This document shows positions 38,057 through 46,310 of a stretch of 64,000 nt of DNA, piece by piece. The DNA lies in contig NZ_JAJQPD010000001.1 of NCBI RefSeq assembly GCF_021228295.1, positions 515,725 to 579,724 of the forward strand, written 5' to 3'. Each line of letters begins with the position of its first letter. Position 1 is the stretch's first letter. Both the position numbers and the translations under genes were made by a program. Origin of the DNA: Agromyces humatus (GTDB taxonomy: Bacteria; Actinomycetota; Actinomycetes; Actinomycetales; Microbacteriaceae). The notes under the pieces were generated by a model. That model did no database searches and was not told the DNA's origin. It saw only the letters and a list, made by a program, of their open reading frames with translations.

Positions 38057-38312
38057 GGCCCGCCCCTGCGCCAGGCCCTCCCCGAGCCAGGCTCACCCCT
38101 GAGCCATGTTCTCCCCTGCGCCACGCCCACCCCTGAACCAGGCCCACCCCTGAGCCAGGCCCACCCCTGAGCCAGGCCCACCCCTGAGCCAGGCCCACCC
38201 TGAGCCATGTTCTCCCCTGCGCCACGCCCACCCCTGAACCAGGCCCACCCCTGAGCCAGGCCCGCCCTGAGCCATGCTCTCCCCTGCGCCAGGCCCACCC
38301 CTGAGCCAGGCT
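38057..38312. repeat. 17-bp minisatellite, about 15 units
   Basis: Degenerate tandem copies of a unit like CACCCCTGAGCCAGGCC. A ~62-bp block occurs twice (about 38100-38162 and 38209-38270), showing secondary duplication. Most units hold the interrupted palindrome CCTG-AGC-CAGG. The array fills the space between the acs terminator and element copy B. Confidence 0.85.
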
Positions 38313-38323
38313 CTCCGGTGTGT

Positions 38324-38392
38324 ACAGGACGTTAGCGGAATTACAGGACGACTCGACCGGTCAGGTGTCCTGCAAAGCGCCAGAAGTCCTGT
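38324..38392. repeat. Four-heptamer palindromic element, copy B
   Basis: ACAGGAC at 38324 and 38343, GTCCTGC at 38367 and GTCCTGT at 38386. Spacers are 12, 17 and 12 bp. The 12-bp spacers are not complementary here, so only the heptamers pair. It ends 34 bp beyond the stop codon of the nuclease gene. Confidence 0.85.
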
Positions 38393-38426
38393 CAACCGCA
38401 TGGCGGTCAACCCCAGGCGCCCACCT

Positions 38427-39341
38427 TCACCAGTTGTGGCGCCCCTGGGCCATCAGGCTGAGCACGGTCGATTCGATCATCGCCCACTCGTACATCACCT
38501 GATCGCGGCTGAAGCGCACGACAAGGTACCCTTTGCGAACCAAGCGCTGATCCTCGCGCAAGTCCTTGTTGCGTTGTGCCCGCGAGCTGTGCGGCCCGAA
38601 GCCGTCGAACTGCAGCAGGAGCCGTTGACCGATCATTCCGTCGACCCGATGCCCGTCAACCTCGATCTGCGGCACCATCAGCACTCCACGACGTGCGAGC
38701 CTGACGCGCGCGATCGATTCGACGCCCGAGTCGGCACGGGGGTGCACGTGTTCGACGACACGGCGAAGCACCGGGTCGGATGCCGCGAGCGCGCGCAATT
38801 CGGGCAACGAGACCTTGCACCGCACGAGCGCGGAATCGCACACCGCAACAGCCTGCTCGACCGGTTGACACCGCGCGATCTGGACCAGCACGCGGGGCAG
38901 CCCGTCAATACTCGCGCGAATGCCGATTGCGGCGCCCGCCGTCGGATTGCGCGTCCAATGCACGGCGAGGTCGCGCTGCTCGCTCATCGTCTCGGGTGCC
39001 GTCAATGTGAGTCGTGACGCGTGCCGCCCCGCGCTGACGTGCACGTGTTCGCTGTCGACCGACCACAGTCCATGAACCGCCGCTGCCGACACGCACGCCA
39101 ACGTCGCCCCCGAGTAGAGCGCGCGCTCGAGCATCGGATCGCATTTCCTTCCGACGATCCAGTCGCGCCTCACCGCCTTGACGTCACCCCTGCCGATGGC
39201 CTCTCGAAGCTCGAGCGCGCCGATGCCGGCATCGCGAAGCACGCGCCGATGCGCGGCCTTGCTGGCCCCAAGCGCCTTGACGACCGATCCCATTCGACCA
39301 GCCTGCGGCACGAGCGCGTCACTAGGAGGTCGGCGCAGCAT
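38427..39341 (-). CDS. AbiEi-like N-terminus fused to DUF559/Vsr-type nuclease
   Basis: The frame is open to 39422; I take the Met at 39339-39341 (304 aa), without a clear ribosome-binding site. The N-terminal ~60 residues look like an AbiEi-type winged helix (RVLRDAGIGALELREAI...VRRDWIV). The middle region is conserved in similar actinobacterial proteins. The C-terminus is a Vsr/DUF559-like domain: VDGMIGQRLLLQFDGFG, then DLREDQRLVRKGYLVVRFS. Gln replaces the first acidic residue of the usual E-X-D-G. Such proteins have no proven function. It is bracketed by element copies B and C. Confidence 0.75.
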   Translation of the reverse strand: MLRRPPSDALVPQAGRMGSVVKALGASKAAHRRVLRDAGIGALELREAIGRGDVKAVRRDWIVGRKCDPMLERALYSGATLACVSAAAVHGLWSVDSEHVHVSAGRHASRLTLTAPETMSEQRDLAVHWTRNPTAGAAIGIRASIDGLPRVLVQIARCQPVEQAVAVCDSALVRCKVSLPELRALAASDPVLRRVVEHVHPRADSGVESIARVRLARRGVLMVPQIEVDGHRVDGMIGQRLLLQFDGFGPHSSRAQRNKDLREDQRLVRKGYLVVRFSRDQVMYEWAMIESTVLSLMAQGRHNW

Positions 39342-39432
39342 CAGTGTGTACCGGCGCTCGTGCCGTTCACCTGTGGAGGAGGAGTTCGGCGGCGCGCGCG
39401 CTGCAGATCGCAGCTTCGACACGCCGTGGCAG

Positions 39433-39501
39433 ACAGGACATTTTGGGTTCTACAGGACGACCGTTCGACCCGGTCGTCCTGTTCACTCCAACTTGTCCTG
39501 T
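39433..39501. repeat. Four-heptamer palindromic element, copy C
   Basis: ACAGGAC at 39433 and 39452, GTCCTGT at 39476 and 39495. Spacers are 12, 17 and 12 bp. All four heptamers are perfect in this copy. It lies upstream of the nuclease gene and 44 bp from the ridA-like stop codon. Confidence 0.88.
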
Positions 39502-39544
39502 AAACCCGGCGCGGGGCGCGGCGGGGCCCGGGGCGGGGGCGGGG

Positions 39545-40015
39545 CTAGGCGAACTCGACGATCAGCTCGAGCTCGACGGGCGAGTCGAGGGGCAGCACGG
39601 CCACGCCGACGGCCGAGCGTGCGTGCCGGCCCGCATCGCCGAAGATCTCGCCGAGCAGCTCGGAGGCCCCGTTGATCACGCCGGGCTGCCCGGTGAAGGC
39701 GGGGTCGCTCGCGACGAAGCCCACGAGCTTCACGACGCGGGTGACGCGGTCGAGCGAGCCGAGCTCGGCGCGCACCGCCGCGAGCGCGTTGAGCACGCAG
39801 GTGCGGGCGTAACCCTTGGCGTCGTCGGCGGGCACGAGCCCCCGGCCGTCGCCGACCTTGCCCGTCGCGGGCAGCGCGCCCGCCGTGAACGGCAGCTGTC
39901 CCGAGGTGTACACGTGGTTGCCGGTGACGACCGCGGGCACGTACGCGGCAACGGGCGGCGCGACCTCGGGCAGCGCGATGCCGAGCTCGGCCAGTCGCGA
40001 CTCGAACGCGGCCAT
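39545..40015 (-). CDS. RidA/YjgF family protein
   Basis: This 156-aa member of the RidA superfamily deaminates reactive enamine/imine intermediates in better-studied relatives. The family strands are clear (VYTSGQLPF, then KLVGFVASDPAF and RSAVGVAVLPLDSPVELELI). The usual C-terminal Arg-X-Glu motif region is replaced by VELELIVEFA, so catalytic activity is uncertain. The start shares a base with the stop of the small gene upstream (TGATG). Confidence 0.87.
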   Translation of the reverse strand: MAAFESRLAELGIALPEVAPPVAAYVPAVVTGNHVYTSGQLPFTAGALPATGKVGDGRGLVPADDAKGYARTCVLNALAAVRAELGSLDRVTRVVKLVGFVASDPAFTGQPGVINGASELLGEIFGDAGRHARSAVGVAVLPLDSPVELELIVEFA

Positions 40016-40248
40016 CAGGCGTGGCCCTCGCCCTCGAACTGCTTGGCCGCCTGGGCGGCGGCTGCAGCGCCGGCGGATGCCGCGGCCGAGGTCTCGCCGC
40101 CGATCGGGCGCTTGAGGTACGCGACGAGACCGCCCTCGGGCCCCTGCACGATCTGCACGAGCTCCCAGCCCTCGGAACCCCAGTTGTTGAGGATCGCGGC
40201 GGTGTTGTGGATGAGCAGCGGAGTGGTGATGTACTCCCAGGTCGGCAT
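40015..40248 (-). CDS. Small DUF4177-like protein
   Basis: A 77-aa protein with AAGGAG upstream. The first 50 residues (MPTWEYITTPLLIHN, NNWGSEGWELVQIV, GLVAYLKRP) match the DUF4177 pattern of short strand-helix-strand proteins. An Ala-rich tail follows. Its function is unknown; it is co-translated with the RidA-like gene. Confidence 0.8.
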   Translation of the reverse strand: MPTWEYITTPLLIHNTAAILNNWGSEGWELVQIVQGPEGGLVAYLKRPIGGETSAAASAGAAAAAQAAKQFEGEGHA

Positions 40249-40416
40249 GTGCGACTCCTTGACGGTGCGGTTCGGTGGGCGGTTCTGTGGATCGGTGCGG
40301 TTCGGCGCGTACGATGGGTACGCAGAGATTCGGTGCATCACGGTGTGTCGGGCGAGCATCGCGGCGCACTGGGCGCGTAGCGGGTTTTGCCAGATTTCTC
40401 CGTTACGCTCCACTAT

Positions 40417-43071
40417 ATGTCTGCCCAAAAACGTACGATGAGCGACGTCGGCGCCGGAATCCTCGGCTTCGTCGGCATGAGCGCTCTCGCCGGCGTTCTC
40501 GTCACCGCCGCGGTGACCCCGGCACTCGCGGTGACCGGAATGGCCGCCAACAACAGCATCACGATGTTCGAGAACCTTCCCGGTTACCTCGAGCCAGGTG
40601 AACTCGCGCAGAAGTCGACCATCTACGCCGTCAAGTCCGACGGCAACGCGTCGCCGATGGCCTCGTTCTACGACGAGAACCGCGAAGAGGTCGCACTCGA
40701 GTACGTCTCGCAGTACCTGAAGGACGCCGCAATCGCCGGCGAAGACCCCCGCTTCTACGACCACGGCGGCGTCGACATCGCCGGCACCGTGCGCGGCGCG
40801 CTGAACACCGTCGTCGCGGGCGACACGCAGGGTGGTTCGTCGATCACGCAGCAGTACGTGAAGAACGTGCTCGTGAACAACGACATGGCGAAGGCGAAGA
40901 CCGAAGAAGAGCGCATCGCCGCCTGGGAGCAGCACACCGAGACCACGGTCGACCGCAAGCTCAAAGAGATGCGGTACGCGATCACCCTCGAGAAGGAGGT
41001 CTCGAAAGACGAGATCCTCCAGGGCTACCTGAACATCGCCGCGTTCGGCGGCACCGTCTACGGCGTGCAGACCGCCGCGCAGTACTACTTCCAGACGAAC
41101 GCGAAAGACATCACGCTGCCGCAGGCTGCGAGCCTCATCGCGATCGTGAACAACCCCGAGAAGTTCCGCCTCGACTACCCCGAGAGCGAGAAGAACGGCG
41201 CGGCAACCGTCATCGACGGCGAGACCGTGCCGTACGCGGCCAACAAGGACCGCCGCGACTACATCCTCGGCGAGATGCTCAGAGAGAAGAAGATCACCCA
41301 GGAAGAGCACGACGCCGCTGTCGCGACGCCCGTGCAGCCCGTGATCACCGAGCCCGTCACCGGCTGCCAGGCGGCACCGGTGTACGCGTTCTTCTGCGAC
41401 TACGTCACGTGGGAGATCAAGAACAAGTTCGACGACCCCGCGACCGAAGATGTCGACGAGGGCGCCAAGATGCTCAAGCAGGGCGGGCTCGACATCTACA
41501 CGACCATCGACATGGACCTGCAGAACGAGGCGACGACGGCGCTCAACGAGAACGTGCCGAAGACGGCTGAGGGCATCGACATCGGCGGCTCGGTCGTGTC
41601 GGTCGAGGTCGCCACCGGCCGCATCCTCGCGATGGCGCAGAACAAGGACTACAGCAGCGACCCGACCGTGCTCGACACGGGCAACAACTACAGCGCCGTC
41701 AACTACAACGCTCGCCACAACTACGGCGGTTCGAGCGGCTTCCAGCCCGGTTCGACGTTCAAGGTCTTCACGCTCGGCGAATGGCTCAACGAGGGCCACT
41801 CGGTCAACGAGAGCGTCGACTCGCGCAAGCGCTCGAACTGGGGCACGTTCAACGACAGCTGCAACGGCCCGGTGAACGTCGACGGCTGGGACCCCCGCAA
41901 CGACGGCGGTGAACAGGGCGGCTACTGGAGCGCGCTGCAGAACACGGTGAACTCCTACAACACGGGCTTCGTCGCCATGGCGAAGCAGCTCGACCTCTGC
42001 GGCATCAAGAAGACCGCGACGGCGCTCATGAGCGACGGTCGCGCCGACGGCGGCGAACTCGGCACGCCCTCGAGCGAGCCCTCGTGGACCTTCCAGCCTT
42101 CTGCCGTGCTCGGCACCGAAGAGGTCGCCCCCCTCGCCATGGCCACGGCCTTCGCGGCGATCGCCGGCAAGGGCGTCTCGTGCACGCCGATCGCCATCGA
42201 CAAGATCACCGATGCCGAGGGCGAGCCGATCGCTGCGCCCGCTTCCGAGTGCACGCAGGCCGTCACCGCCGAGGTCGCGGCCGGCATGGACTACGCGATG
42301 CAGCGCGTCATGACGAGTGGCACGGGTTCGTCGTCGCTCTACAAGATGGACACGCAGGGCACTCCGATGATCGGCAAGACCGGTACGACCGACAACGCCG
42401 AGGCCACGTGGATGAGCGGTGCCTCGACGCGCGTCGCGACCGTCGTCGGCGTCTACAACGTCACCGGCCACGTGAACCTGCGCGACACGTACTTCGACGC
42501 GGGCGAGGCCGCGGTGCTGCGCCACAACATCTGGCCGCGCGTCATGGACGTCGCGAACAGCAAGTACCCCGGCGAATCGTTCCCCGAACCGCCTCAGAAC
42601 CTGCTCTTCGCCCCGCAGGTGTCGGTGCCCGATGTGCTCGGCCTCTCCCCCGAGGCTGCGCAGAAGGCGCTCGAAGACGCCGGCTTCGGCTGGACCATGG
42701 ACGGCGACGTCGACTCGGCGCAGCCGAAGGGCACGATCGGTGCGCAGAACCCGTCTGGCACCGCCAGCAGGGGTGCGGTGATCTCGCTGCAGGTCAGCCG
42801 CGGCAACGGGGCCAGCGTCCCCGACGTGACCGGTCAGCCGGCCGACCAGGCAGAGGCCGCGCTCACCGCTGCGGGCTTCCGCGTCGATCGCCGTGAGGAA
42901 GACACCACCGATCCGGCTCAGGTCGGCGTGGTGATCTCGCAGTCGCCCGGCGCCGGCGAGAACGCCAAGCGCGGCGACAAGGTGACCATCACCGTCGGCC
43001 GACTGGGCGCCGGCAACGGCAACGGCGATGGCGGCGGCCCCGGCGACGGCAACGCCCCTGAGGAGGGTTGA
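40417..43071 (+). CDS. Class A penicillin-binding protein with two PASTA domains
   Basis: This 884-aa bifunctional peptidoglycan synthase starts at MSAQKRTM. A membrane anchor (about 10-40) precedes a GT51 glycosyltransferase domain with AGEDPRFYDHGGVD (catalytic Glu near 109) and GGSSITQQYVKN. The transpeptidase domain has PGSTFK (Ser near 446), SYNTGF and GKTGTT (near 651). Two PASTA domains follow (VPDVLGLSPEAAQKAL and VPDVTGQPADQAEAAL), then a Gly/Asn-rich tail. The layout is that of actinobacterial PonA-type enzymes. Confidence 0.95.
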   Translation: MSAQKRTMSDVGAGILGFVGMSALAGVLVTAAVTPALAVTGMAANNSITMFENLPGYLEPGELAQKSTIYAVKSDGNASPMASFYDENREEVALEYVSQYLKDAAIAGEDPRFYDHGGVDIAGTVRGALNTVVAGDTQGGSSITQQYVKNVLVNNDMAKAKTEEERIAAWEQHTETTVDRKLKEMRYAITLEKEVSKDEILQGYLNIAAFGGTVYGVQTAAQYYFQTNAKDITLPQAASLIAIVNNPEKFRLDYPESEKNGAATVIDGETVPYAANKDRRDYILGEMLREKKITQEEHDAAVATPVQPVITEPVTGCQAAPVYAFFCDYVTWEIKNKFDDPATEDVDEGAKMLKQGGLDIYTTIDMDLQNEATTALNENVPKTAEGIDIGGSVVSVEVATGRILAMAQNKDYSSDPTVLDTGNNYSAVNYNARHNYGGSSGFQPGSTFKVFTLGEWLNEGHSVNESVDSRKRSNWGTFNDSCNGPVNVDGWDPRNDGGEQGGYWSALQNTVNSYNTGFVAMAKQLDLCGIKKTATALMSDGRADGGELGTPSSEPSWTFQPSAVLGTEEVAPLAMATAFAAIAGKGVSCTPIAIDKITDAEGEPIAAPASECTQAVTAEVAAGMDYAMQRVMTSGTGSSSLYKMDTQGTPMIGKTGTTDNAEATWMSGASTRVATVVGVYNVTGHVNLRDTYFDAGEAAVLRHNIWPRVMDVANSKYPGESFPEPPQNLLFAPQVSVPDVLGLSPEAAQKALEDAGFGWTMDGDVDSAQPKGTIGAQNPSGTASRGAVISLQVSRGNGASVPDVTGQPADQAEAALTAAGFRVDRREEDTTDPAQVGVVISQSPGAGENAKRGDKVTITVGRLGAGNGNGDGGGPGDGNAPEEG

Positions 43072-44054
43072 GCCCCCGATTGGCAACCCGTCTGACGCCC
43101 GTCGCGCGGATCGCACTTGCGATCGGCGCGGCGGGCGCCGCCGCATTCGCGTACGGATCGCTCGTCGAGCGCACCCGATTCACGCTTCGCCGAGCGGATG
43201 TCGCGGTGCTGCCGCCCGGCTCGAAGCCGATCAAGGTGCTGCACCTCACCGACCTGCACATGGCGCCGTGGCAGCGCGACAAGCAGGACTGGGTGCGCGG
43301 CCTCGCCGGCCTCGAGCCCGACCTCATCGTCGACACGGGCGACAACCTCGGCCATGAGCGCGGCATCGAGGGCATCCGGCGGGCATTCGAGCCGTTCCGG
43401 GGTGTGCCGGGCGTGTTCGTCAACGGTTCGAACGACTACTTCGGGCCGGCCCTGAAGAACCCGTTCACCTACTTCGTCGGCCCGTCGAAGCACATGGCGA
43501 GGTCCAAGCCCCTCGACATCGACGAGTTGCACGGGTACTTCGCCGATCTCGGCTGGCAGGACCTCGACAACACCGCGGCGAGCCTCGATGTCCGCGGCAC
43601 GCATTTCGAGTTCTTCGGGGTCGACGACCCGCACAAGGGCTACGACCGCCTCGACCTCATCACCGCGGCCATCGACGACCTGCGCGCCGAAGACCCGCTC
43701 GGCGACGAGACCTGGCCCGACGAGGCATCCGCCGCTGAACGACGCCCGACCGTCACGGTCGGCGTGGCGCACGCGCCCTACCAGCGGGTCCTGAACTCGT
43801 TCGTGAACCATGGGGCGCAACTCATCTTCGCGGGCCACACGCATGGCGGCCAGGTGTGCGTGCCCGGCTTCGGCGCGCTCGTCACCAACTGCGACATCCC
43901 GCGCTCGCAGGTGAAGGGCCTCAGCGTCTGGCGGCACGGTCTGCGCTCGGCGTTCCTCAACGTGTCGGCGGGCCTCGGCACGTCGATCTACGCGCCGGTG
44001 CGCTTCGCGTGCCCGCCCGAGGCGACGCTGCTCACACTGGTTCCGACCGAGTAG
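43068..44054 (+). CDS. Membrane-anchored metallophosphoesterase
   Basis: A TTG start at 43068 overlaps the PBP stop as TTGA (a TTG at 43080 is possible) and gives 328 aa. An N-terminal membrane segment (about 12-30) is followed by a calcineurin-type phosphoesterase domain: DLHMAPW (DxH), DTGDNLG (GDxx), NGSND (GNHD-like, with Ser-Asn in place of Gly-Asn-His) and GHTHGGQ. The missing His in the third motif also occurs in relatives from memory. Its position after the PBP suggests an envelope role. Confidence 0.88.
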   Translation: MSPRLATRLTPVARIALAIGAAGAAAFAYGSLVERTRFTLRRADVAVLPPGSKPIKVLHLTDLHMAPWQRDKQDWVRGLAGLEPDLIVDTGDNLGHERGIEGIRRAFEPFRGVPGVFVNGSNDYFGPALKNPFTYFVGPSKHMARSKPLDIDELHGYFADLGWQDLDNTAASLDVRGTHFEFFGVDDPHKGYDRLDLITAAIDDLRAEDPLGDETWPDEASAAERRPTVTVGVAHAPYQRVLNSFVNHGAQLIFAGHTHGGQVCVPGFGALVTNCDIPRSQVKGLSVWRHGLRSAFLNVSAGLGTSIYAPVRFACPPEATLLTLVPTE

Positions 44055-44112
44055 CGAGCTGGTCGGGCGGCCTCGATTTATCGGCTATCCTTGTTGAGGC
44101 CCGCAAGGGCAC

Positions 44113-44187
<75 letters not shown>

Positions 44188-44195
44188 ACTTGGTG

Positions 44196-44223
44196 AAGGC
44201 CCTCTTCTGGCGAAGGGGGCCTT
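44196..44223 (+). terminator. tRNA-Pro terminator
   Basis: AAGGCCCTCTTC pairs with GAAGGGGGCCTT (one G-T pair) around a short loop, ten bases after the tRNA. Confidence 0.8.
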
Positions 44224-44277
44224 CGTCGTTCCCGCACCCGACTCGCACGTCACGCGTCGGCCGCCGGCGCCGACGAG

Positions 44278-44363
44278 ACGCTCAGACGGCACGCTCAGAC
44301 GTCACGCTCGGACGGCACGCACAGACGGCACGCACAGACGGCACGCACAGACGGCACGCTCAG
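44278..44363. repeat. 13-bp tandem repeat upstream of vanZ
   Basis: Six full units and one partial unit of ACGCNCAGACGGC, alternating CTCAG and CACAG forms, end 16-22 bp before the possible start codons of the VanZ gene. Confidence 0.85.
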
Positions 44364-44379
44364 GCCCGGCCGGTAGCCT

Positions 44380-44859
44380 GTGCCGGTGACCTCGACCGCA
44401 CGAAGCCACGGCCTGCTCGCTGCAGCTGCCGTGCTGTACGCGTTCGCACTGTCGATCGTGCTGTTCTGGCCGGTGCACGTCGACGGCGATGGCGGGCTGA
44501 TCCGCTTCGACGGCGTGCTCGGCTGGCTGGGCGGTCTCGGCGTGAGCCCAGAGGCGGGGTATCCGCTCGTCGAGTCGGTCGCCAACGGGGTGCTGTTCCT
44601 CCCGTTCGGCCTGCTCGTCGCCCTCGCCGCCGAGCGTTGGCATCCGGTGCTGCGTGTCGCCACGGCCGCAGGGCTCGCGCTGGGGTTCAGCATCGCCGCC
44701 GAGACGGCGCAGGGACTGTTCCTTCCCGACCGCACGGTGGATCCGCGCGACGTGGTCGCCAACACCGCAGGTGCGGCGATCGGGGCGCTCGTGCCCGTGC
44801 TCGTCACCCGAGCTCGGCGCGTCGCGCGCGTTCGCAGCGGCGCAGCGCCGACGCGGTAG
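44380..44859 (+). CDS. VanZ-like membrane protein
   Basis: This 159-aa protein (GTG at 44380 or 44386) has about four membrane helices and the VanZ signature regions (VANGVLFLPFGLLVAL, then SIAAETAQGLFLPDRTVDPRDVVANTAGAAIG). Proteins of this family alter envelope properties; no resistance genes are near. A 13-bp repeat array sits directly upstream. Confidence 0.87.
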   Translation: MPVTSTARSHGLLAAAAVLYAFALSIVLFWPVHVDGDGGLIRFDGVLGWLGGLGVSPEAGYPLVESVANGVLFLPFGLLVALAAERWHPVLRVATAAGLALGFSIAAETAQGLFLPDRTVDPRDVVANTAGAAIGALVPVLVTRARRVARVRSGAAPTR

Positions 44860-44877
44860 TCGCGGCGCGGACCGCCC

Positions 44878-46179
44878 TTACGGCCGCCCGAGCCCGCGGT
44901 ACGTCCACCCGGCGGCGCGCCACGCGGCGGCGTCGAGCACGTTGCGCCCGTCGATGACGTGCTGGGCACCCACGAGCTGCCCCGTCTCGACGGGGTCGAG
45001 GCCGCGGTACTCGCGCCACTCGGTGACGAGCACGACGAGGTCGGCGCCGCGCAGCGCCTCGCGGGTCGAGGTCGTGTAGTCGAGCTGGGGGTGTCGAAGC
45101 CGGGCGTTCTCGATGCCCTCGGGGTCGGTGGCGATGACCTCGGCACCGAGGCCCTTGAGCTGCACGGCCACGTCGAGCGCGGGCGAGTCGCGCACGTCAT
45201 CGGACTCGGGCTTGAACGTCACCCCGAGCACCGCGATGCGCTTCTGGTGCACGCTGCCGTCGAGCGCCTCGACGGCGAGGTCGACGACCCGCTGACGCTG
45301 CCTGAGGTTGATCTCGTCGACCTCGCGCAGGAACGCGAGCGAGTCGGCGCGGCCGAGCTCTTCAGCCCGAGCGGTGAACGCGCGGATGTCTTTCGGCAGG
45401 CAGCCGCCACCGAACCCGACGCCCGCGTTGAGGAACCGTCGGCCGATGCGCGCGTCGTGCCCGATGGCATCGGCCAGCGCGGTGACGTCGGCGCCGGTCG
45501 CGTCGGCGATCTCGCTCATGGCGTTGATGAAGCTGATCTTGGTGGCGAGGAACGCGTTGGCGGCGACCTTCACGAGCTCGGCGGTGGCGTAGTCGGTGAC
45601 GACGCGCGGCGTTCCGGCCTCGATCGCGGCGCGATAGATCTGGTCGAGCACGGATGCTGCGTGGTCGTCGGCCACGCCGTACACGAGCCGGTCGGGCTCG
45701 AGCGTGTCTTTCACGGCGAATCCCTCGCGCAGGAATTCGGGGTTCCACGCCAGCGTCGCGTGCGGCGCAGCCTCGGCGATGCGTGCGGCGAGGCGCGCGG
45801 CCGTGCCGACGGGCACGGTGCTCTTGCCGACGACGAGCGCCCCTTCGGCGAGGTGCGGCAACAGCGACTCGACCGCGGCGTCGACGTAGGTCAGGTCTGC
45901 AGCGTGCGTTCCGGCGGCCTGGGGTGTGCCCACGGCGACGAAGTGCACCTCGGCGCCGGCCGCGTCGGCGATGTCGGTGCTGAAGCGCAGCCGGCCGGTC
46001 GCGGTCGCCGAGGCGAGGATCTCGGGCAATCCTGGCTCGAAGAACGGCGGACGCCCTGCCGCGAGTTCGGCGATCTTCGCCGCGTCGACGTCGATGCCGA
46101 CGACCTCGTGCCCGAGCTCGGCCATGGCCGAAGCGTGCACGGCACCGAGATACCCGCAACCGATCACCGAAATACGCAC
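44878..46179 (-). CDS. UDP-glucose/GDP-mannose dehydrogenase family protein
   Basis: This 433-aa enzyme oxidises a nucleotide sugar to the uronic acid, most likely UDP-glucose to UDP-glucuronate. The N-terminal NAD-binding motif is ISVIGCGYLGAVHA, the central domain carries the catalytic cysteine in FGGGCLPKD (about 261), and the C-terminal domain has GVTFKPESDDVRDSP. The length is standard. It supplies precursors for cell-surface glycans; the other glycan genes begin 5.5 kb to the right. Confidence 0.93.
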   Translation of the reverse strand: MRISVIGCGYLGAVHASAMAELGHEVVGIDVDAAKIAELAAGRPPFFEPGLPEILASATATGRLRFSTDIADAAGAEVHFVAVGTPQAAGTHAADLTYVDAAVESLLPHLAEGALVVGKSTVPVGTAARLAARIAEAAPHATLAWNPEFLREGFAVKDTLEPDRLVYGVADDHAASVLDQIYRAAIEAGTPRVVTDYATAELVKVAANAFLATKISFINAMSEIADATGADVTALADAIGHDARIGRRFLNAGVGFGGGCLPKDIRAFTARAEELGRADSLAFLREVDEINLRQRQRVVDLAVEALDGSVHQKRIAVLGVTFKPESDDVRDSPALDVAVQLKGLGAEVIATDPEGIENARLRHPQLDYTTSTREALRGADLVVLVTEWREYRGLDPVETGQLVGAQHVIDGRNVLDAAAWRAAGWTYRGLGRP

Positions 46180-46223
46180 AGCTTCTCCTTCGTCACAAAC
46201 CCTGACTATTCTGCCCTACGCGG

Positions 46224-46310
46224 GTGACGCGGCATCCGCGGCTGTTGCGACGACGCGAGTGAGGGGACATCCTCGACGATTGCGGCTACGTGCGTGACGT
46301 GACATCCGCT
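46224..46310. repeat. Three 35-bp iteron-like direct repeats
   Basis: Copies start at 46224, 46259 and 46294 with the shared head GTGA(C/G)GNG(G/A)CATCC; the tails are more divergent. The third overlaps the 3' end of the membrane protein gene that ends at 46286. They lie between two minus-strand genes. Confidence 0.55.

Noticed and set aside
40015..43146. A 1,043-codon open frame antisense to the PBP gene
   Set aside because: It is a GC-driven shadow: Arg/Val/Asp-rich without domains, while the plus strand encodes a complete class A PBP. Only its last 77 codons are a real small gene.
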